From a bacterium (GTDB taxonomy: Bacteria > Vulcanimicrobiota > Xenobia > Xenobiales > Xenobiaceae), in assembly GCA_017444165.1 (NCBI GenBank), contig JAFSXH010000006.1, forward strand, positions 1-24,838: a stretch of DNA of 24,838 nt, given 5' to 3'. Shown here piece by piece: positions 23,623-24,838 of this stretch. Position numbers and translations under genes: made by a program. The notes beneath the pieces are model-generated. The model was not told where the DNA came from, searched no databases, and was given only the letters and a program-made list of their open reading frames with translations. The stretch's first letter is position 1. Each line of letters starts with the position of its first letter.

Positions 23623-24104
23623 TGTTTCATGTAGTCGAGTTTGCCGATTTTTTAGATTCTCCGCTAGAGATCGTTGAATTTTTAATACCGATAACAATCA
23701 TCTTCTATGTTTTGAGGTACATCGATTATTATCTGGATACTCCCAAATACCAGGACTTTTCTAATTTACAGAAAGTTTGGTTATTTTTGCATTCGTTAAG
23801 GGTAGATTTTACAGCTAAAGTAGAGGCGGCTTTAGGTGAAGATTTTATGGCCTCTTGTTTAGCAGAGGCCGCCAATTTACCTGATAACAGCGGTCGTTGG
23901 ACGATCAAAATTCGTCAAGAATTTGCTAAAAAGGCGAGCAACTTATCAGATCATGAATCCTTTAATTTTACAGATATAAAATTGCTAAATACAGAAAATG
24001 AAACTATCTGGCTAAATTACAAGGATGACATCAATAAATTAGTAGATGACATCTCCCAAATTTGGCCCTGTCAACCTAAAGTAGAGGAAGTCTTTGAGCA
24101 ATAA
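23622..24104 (+). CDS. Hypothetical protein with one probable membrane segment
   Basis: An unrecognised 160-aa protein. The ATG overlaps the last base of the SIS gene stop (TAATG), so translation is coupled. Residues 17-38 are hydrophobic (IVEFLIPITIIFYVLRY) and may be a membrane helix; the rest is soluble and charged with a WLFLHSLRVDF segment. Its end overlaps the XdhC start by 11 bp. Conserved motifs were not found. Confidence 0.68.
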   Translation: MFHVVEFADFLDSPLEIVEFLIPITIIFYVLRYIDYYLDTPKYQDFSNLQKVWLFLHSLRVDFTAKVEAALGEDFMASCLAEAANLPDNSGRWTIKIRQEFAKKASNLSDHESFNFTDIKLLNTENETIWLNYKDDINKLVDDISQIWPCQPKVEEVFEQ

Positions 24105-24838
24105 ATTGTATCAAAGTTGGCGTGAACTTCTGCGTAGCGAAGAAAATTTTGCTCTTATCACCGTTATCAGAGCCAATGGTTCTACTCCTCGTGGAGCAGG
24201 TACTAAGATGCTGGTCAATTACGAAGGTATAGCCATTGGCACTATAGGTGGTGGTTGCCCTGAAGCCGAGGCCTGGGATGAAGCTAAGTTTATAGCTAAG
24301 AATGGCGGTCAGAATATCTTAGAAGTAAATTTAGCCAACAGTGGAGACATTATCAAAGATGGCGGAGAGGCCATGATCTGTGGCGGCCACTTGCAAGTAT
24401 TTATCGAGCATATGGGAACCAACTCTCCTCAAACTCCACAACTTCTCAAAGCCCTAGATCTCCTCTTAGATAAAAACAAAGTTATTGTCAGTTTAACTTG
24501 TGTAGATAGCGAATTAGAGGAAAAAATAGGCGAAAGATACCTGTTTGTCAAAGAAGGCAACGAGTTGTGGGCTTTGAGCGAATCTGTTAAAGATGAGTTA
24601 TATTCATTAGCCCGAGAGACAGCCAACAGTGGCCAAGCTCAGATTTTTGAAGCAGAAGGTGAACGTTTTTTTGCTGAAACCTTCGCGCCCAGTCGACGCA
24701 TGTACATAGCTGGTGCTGGACATGTCAGCCGACCTTTGAGTTTATTAGCTCACATGTGCGGTTTTCAAGTAACAGTCAACGATGATCGACCCGAATATGC
24801 TACTCACAAGTACCTGCCCGAGGGAGTACAAATCAGTA
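24094..24838 (+). CDS. XdhC/CoxI-family protein (3' end outside window)
   Basis: A partial gene, open to the right edge, with 248 complete codons. The start is TTG 24094, preceded by GAGGAAG (24084-24090) inside the upstream gene. The N-terminal XdhC/CoxI domain shows NGSTPRGAGTKMLV and GTIGGGCPEAEAWDEA. The second domain starts near RRMYIAGAGHVSRPL and continues with a Rossmann-like fold (NDDRPEYA). Family members help mature molybdenum hydroxylases such as xanthine dehydrogenase by handling the molybdenum cofactor. No molybdenum enzyme gene is in the window; it may lie beyond the edge. The SIS gene and the unknown share the operon. Confidence 0.88.
   Translation, partial: MSNKLYQSWRELLRSEENFALITVIRANGSTPRGAGTKMLVNYEGIAIGTIGGGCPEAEAWDEAKFIAKNGGQNILEVNLANSGDIIKDGGEAMICGGHLQVFIEHMGTNSPQTPQLLKALDLLLDKNKVIVSLTCVDSELEEKIGERYLFVKEGNELWALSESVKDELYSLARETANSGQAQIFEAEGERFFAETFAPSRRMYIAGAGHVSRPLSLLAHMCGFQVTVNDDRPEYATHKYLPEGVQIS

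Overview
The window looks like a contig from an uncultured, diderm (Gram-negative-type) bacterium. The evidence is a type II secretion (T2SS) gene block with GspC/I/J/K-like proteins, several Sec signal peptides, an AMIN-type periplasmic domain and a fairly AT-rich composition. The phylum cannot be fixed from sequence alone. The mix of a T2SS, an actinobacterial-style HisRS, PP2C/STAS signalling and many lineage-specific proteins would suit a poorly cultured phylum (Eremiobacterota/Xenobia is one low-confidence guess). No phage, plasmid, transposase, tRNA, rRNA or CRISPR array is visible.

Layout. (1) 62-7346, minus strand: a tightly packed operon read from right to left. It encodes a STAS anti-sigma-factor-antagonist-like protein, a membrane PP2C phosphatase fused to an RsbW-like ATPase, GspC, a secreted protein with three copies of a repeat, GspI, GspJ and GspK. 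A 9-bp tandem array lies beyond it at the left edge. (2) 7347-7621: a divergent promoter region with a probable 20-codon leader ORF, serving an unknown 163-aa protein that ends at a clear terminator. (3) 8202-11960, plus strand: ispF, an UPF0158-like protein, an UPF0173 metallo-hydrolase, then a secreted AMIN plus phosphodiester-glycosidase protein. (4) 11961-12484: a gene-free island of palindromic repeats and hairpins. (5) 12485-16730, minus strand: a 1055-aa coiled-coil protein with a CHAP-like C-terminus and, after a terminator, a helical unknown. (6) 16935-18755, plus strand: a small secreted protein and hisS. (7) 18843-19880, minus strand: a transporter built from two SMR-like halves. 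(8) 20035-24838, plus strand: a small Cys-motif protein overlapping a kinase-like/TM/FGE-like receptor gene, then a SIS-domain protein, an unknown, and an XdhC-family gene cut by the window edge.

How they fit together. The clearest functional unit is region 1. A complete partner-switching pair (phosphatase and kinase in one membrane sensor, plus its STAS substrate) shares an operon with T2SS assembly-platform and minor-pseudopilin genes, which suggests secretion tied to an extracellular signal. The 1055-aa protein, the kinase-like/FGE protein and the AMIN-glycosidase are the other distinctive accessory proteins. Two families of dispersed palindromic repeats lie between genes, one of them at gene stop codons in both of its copies.
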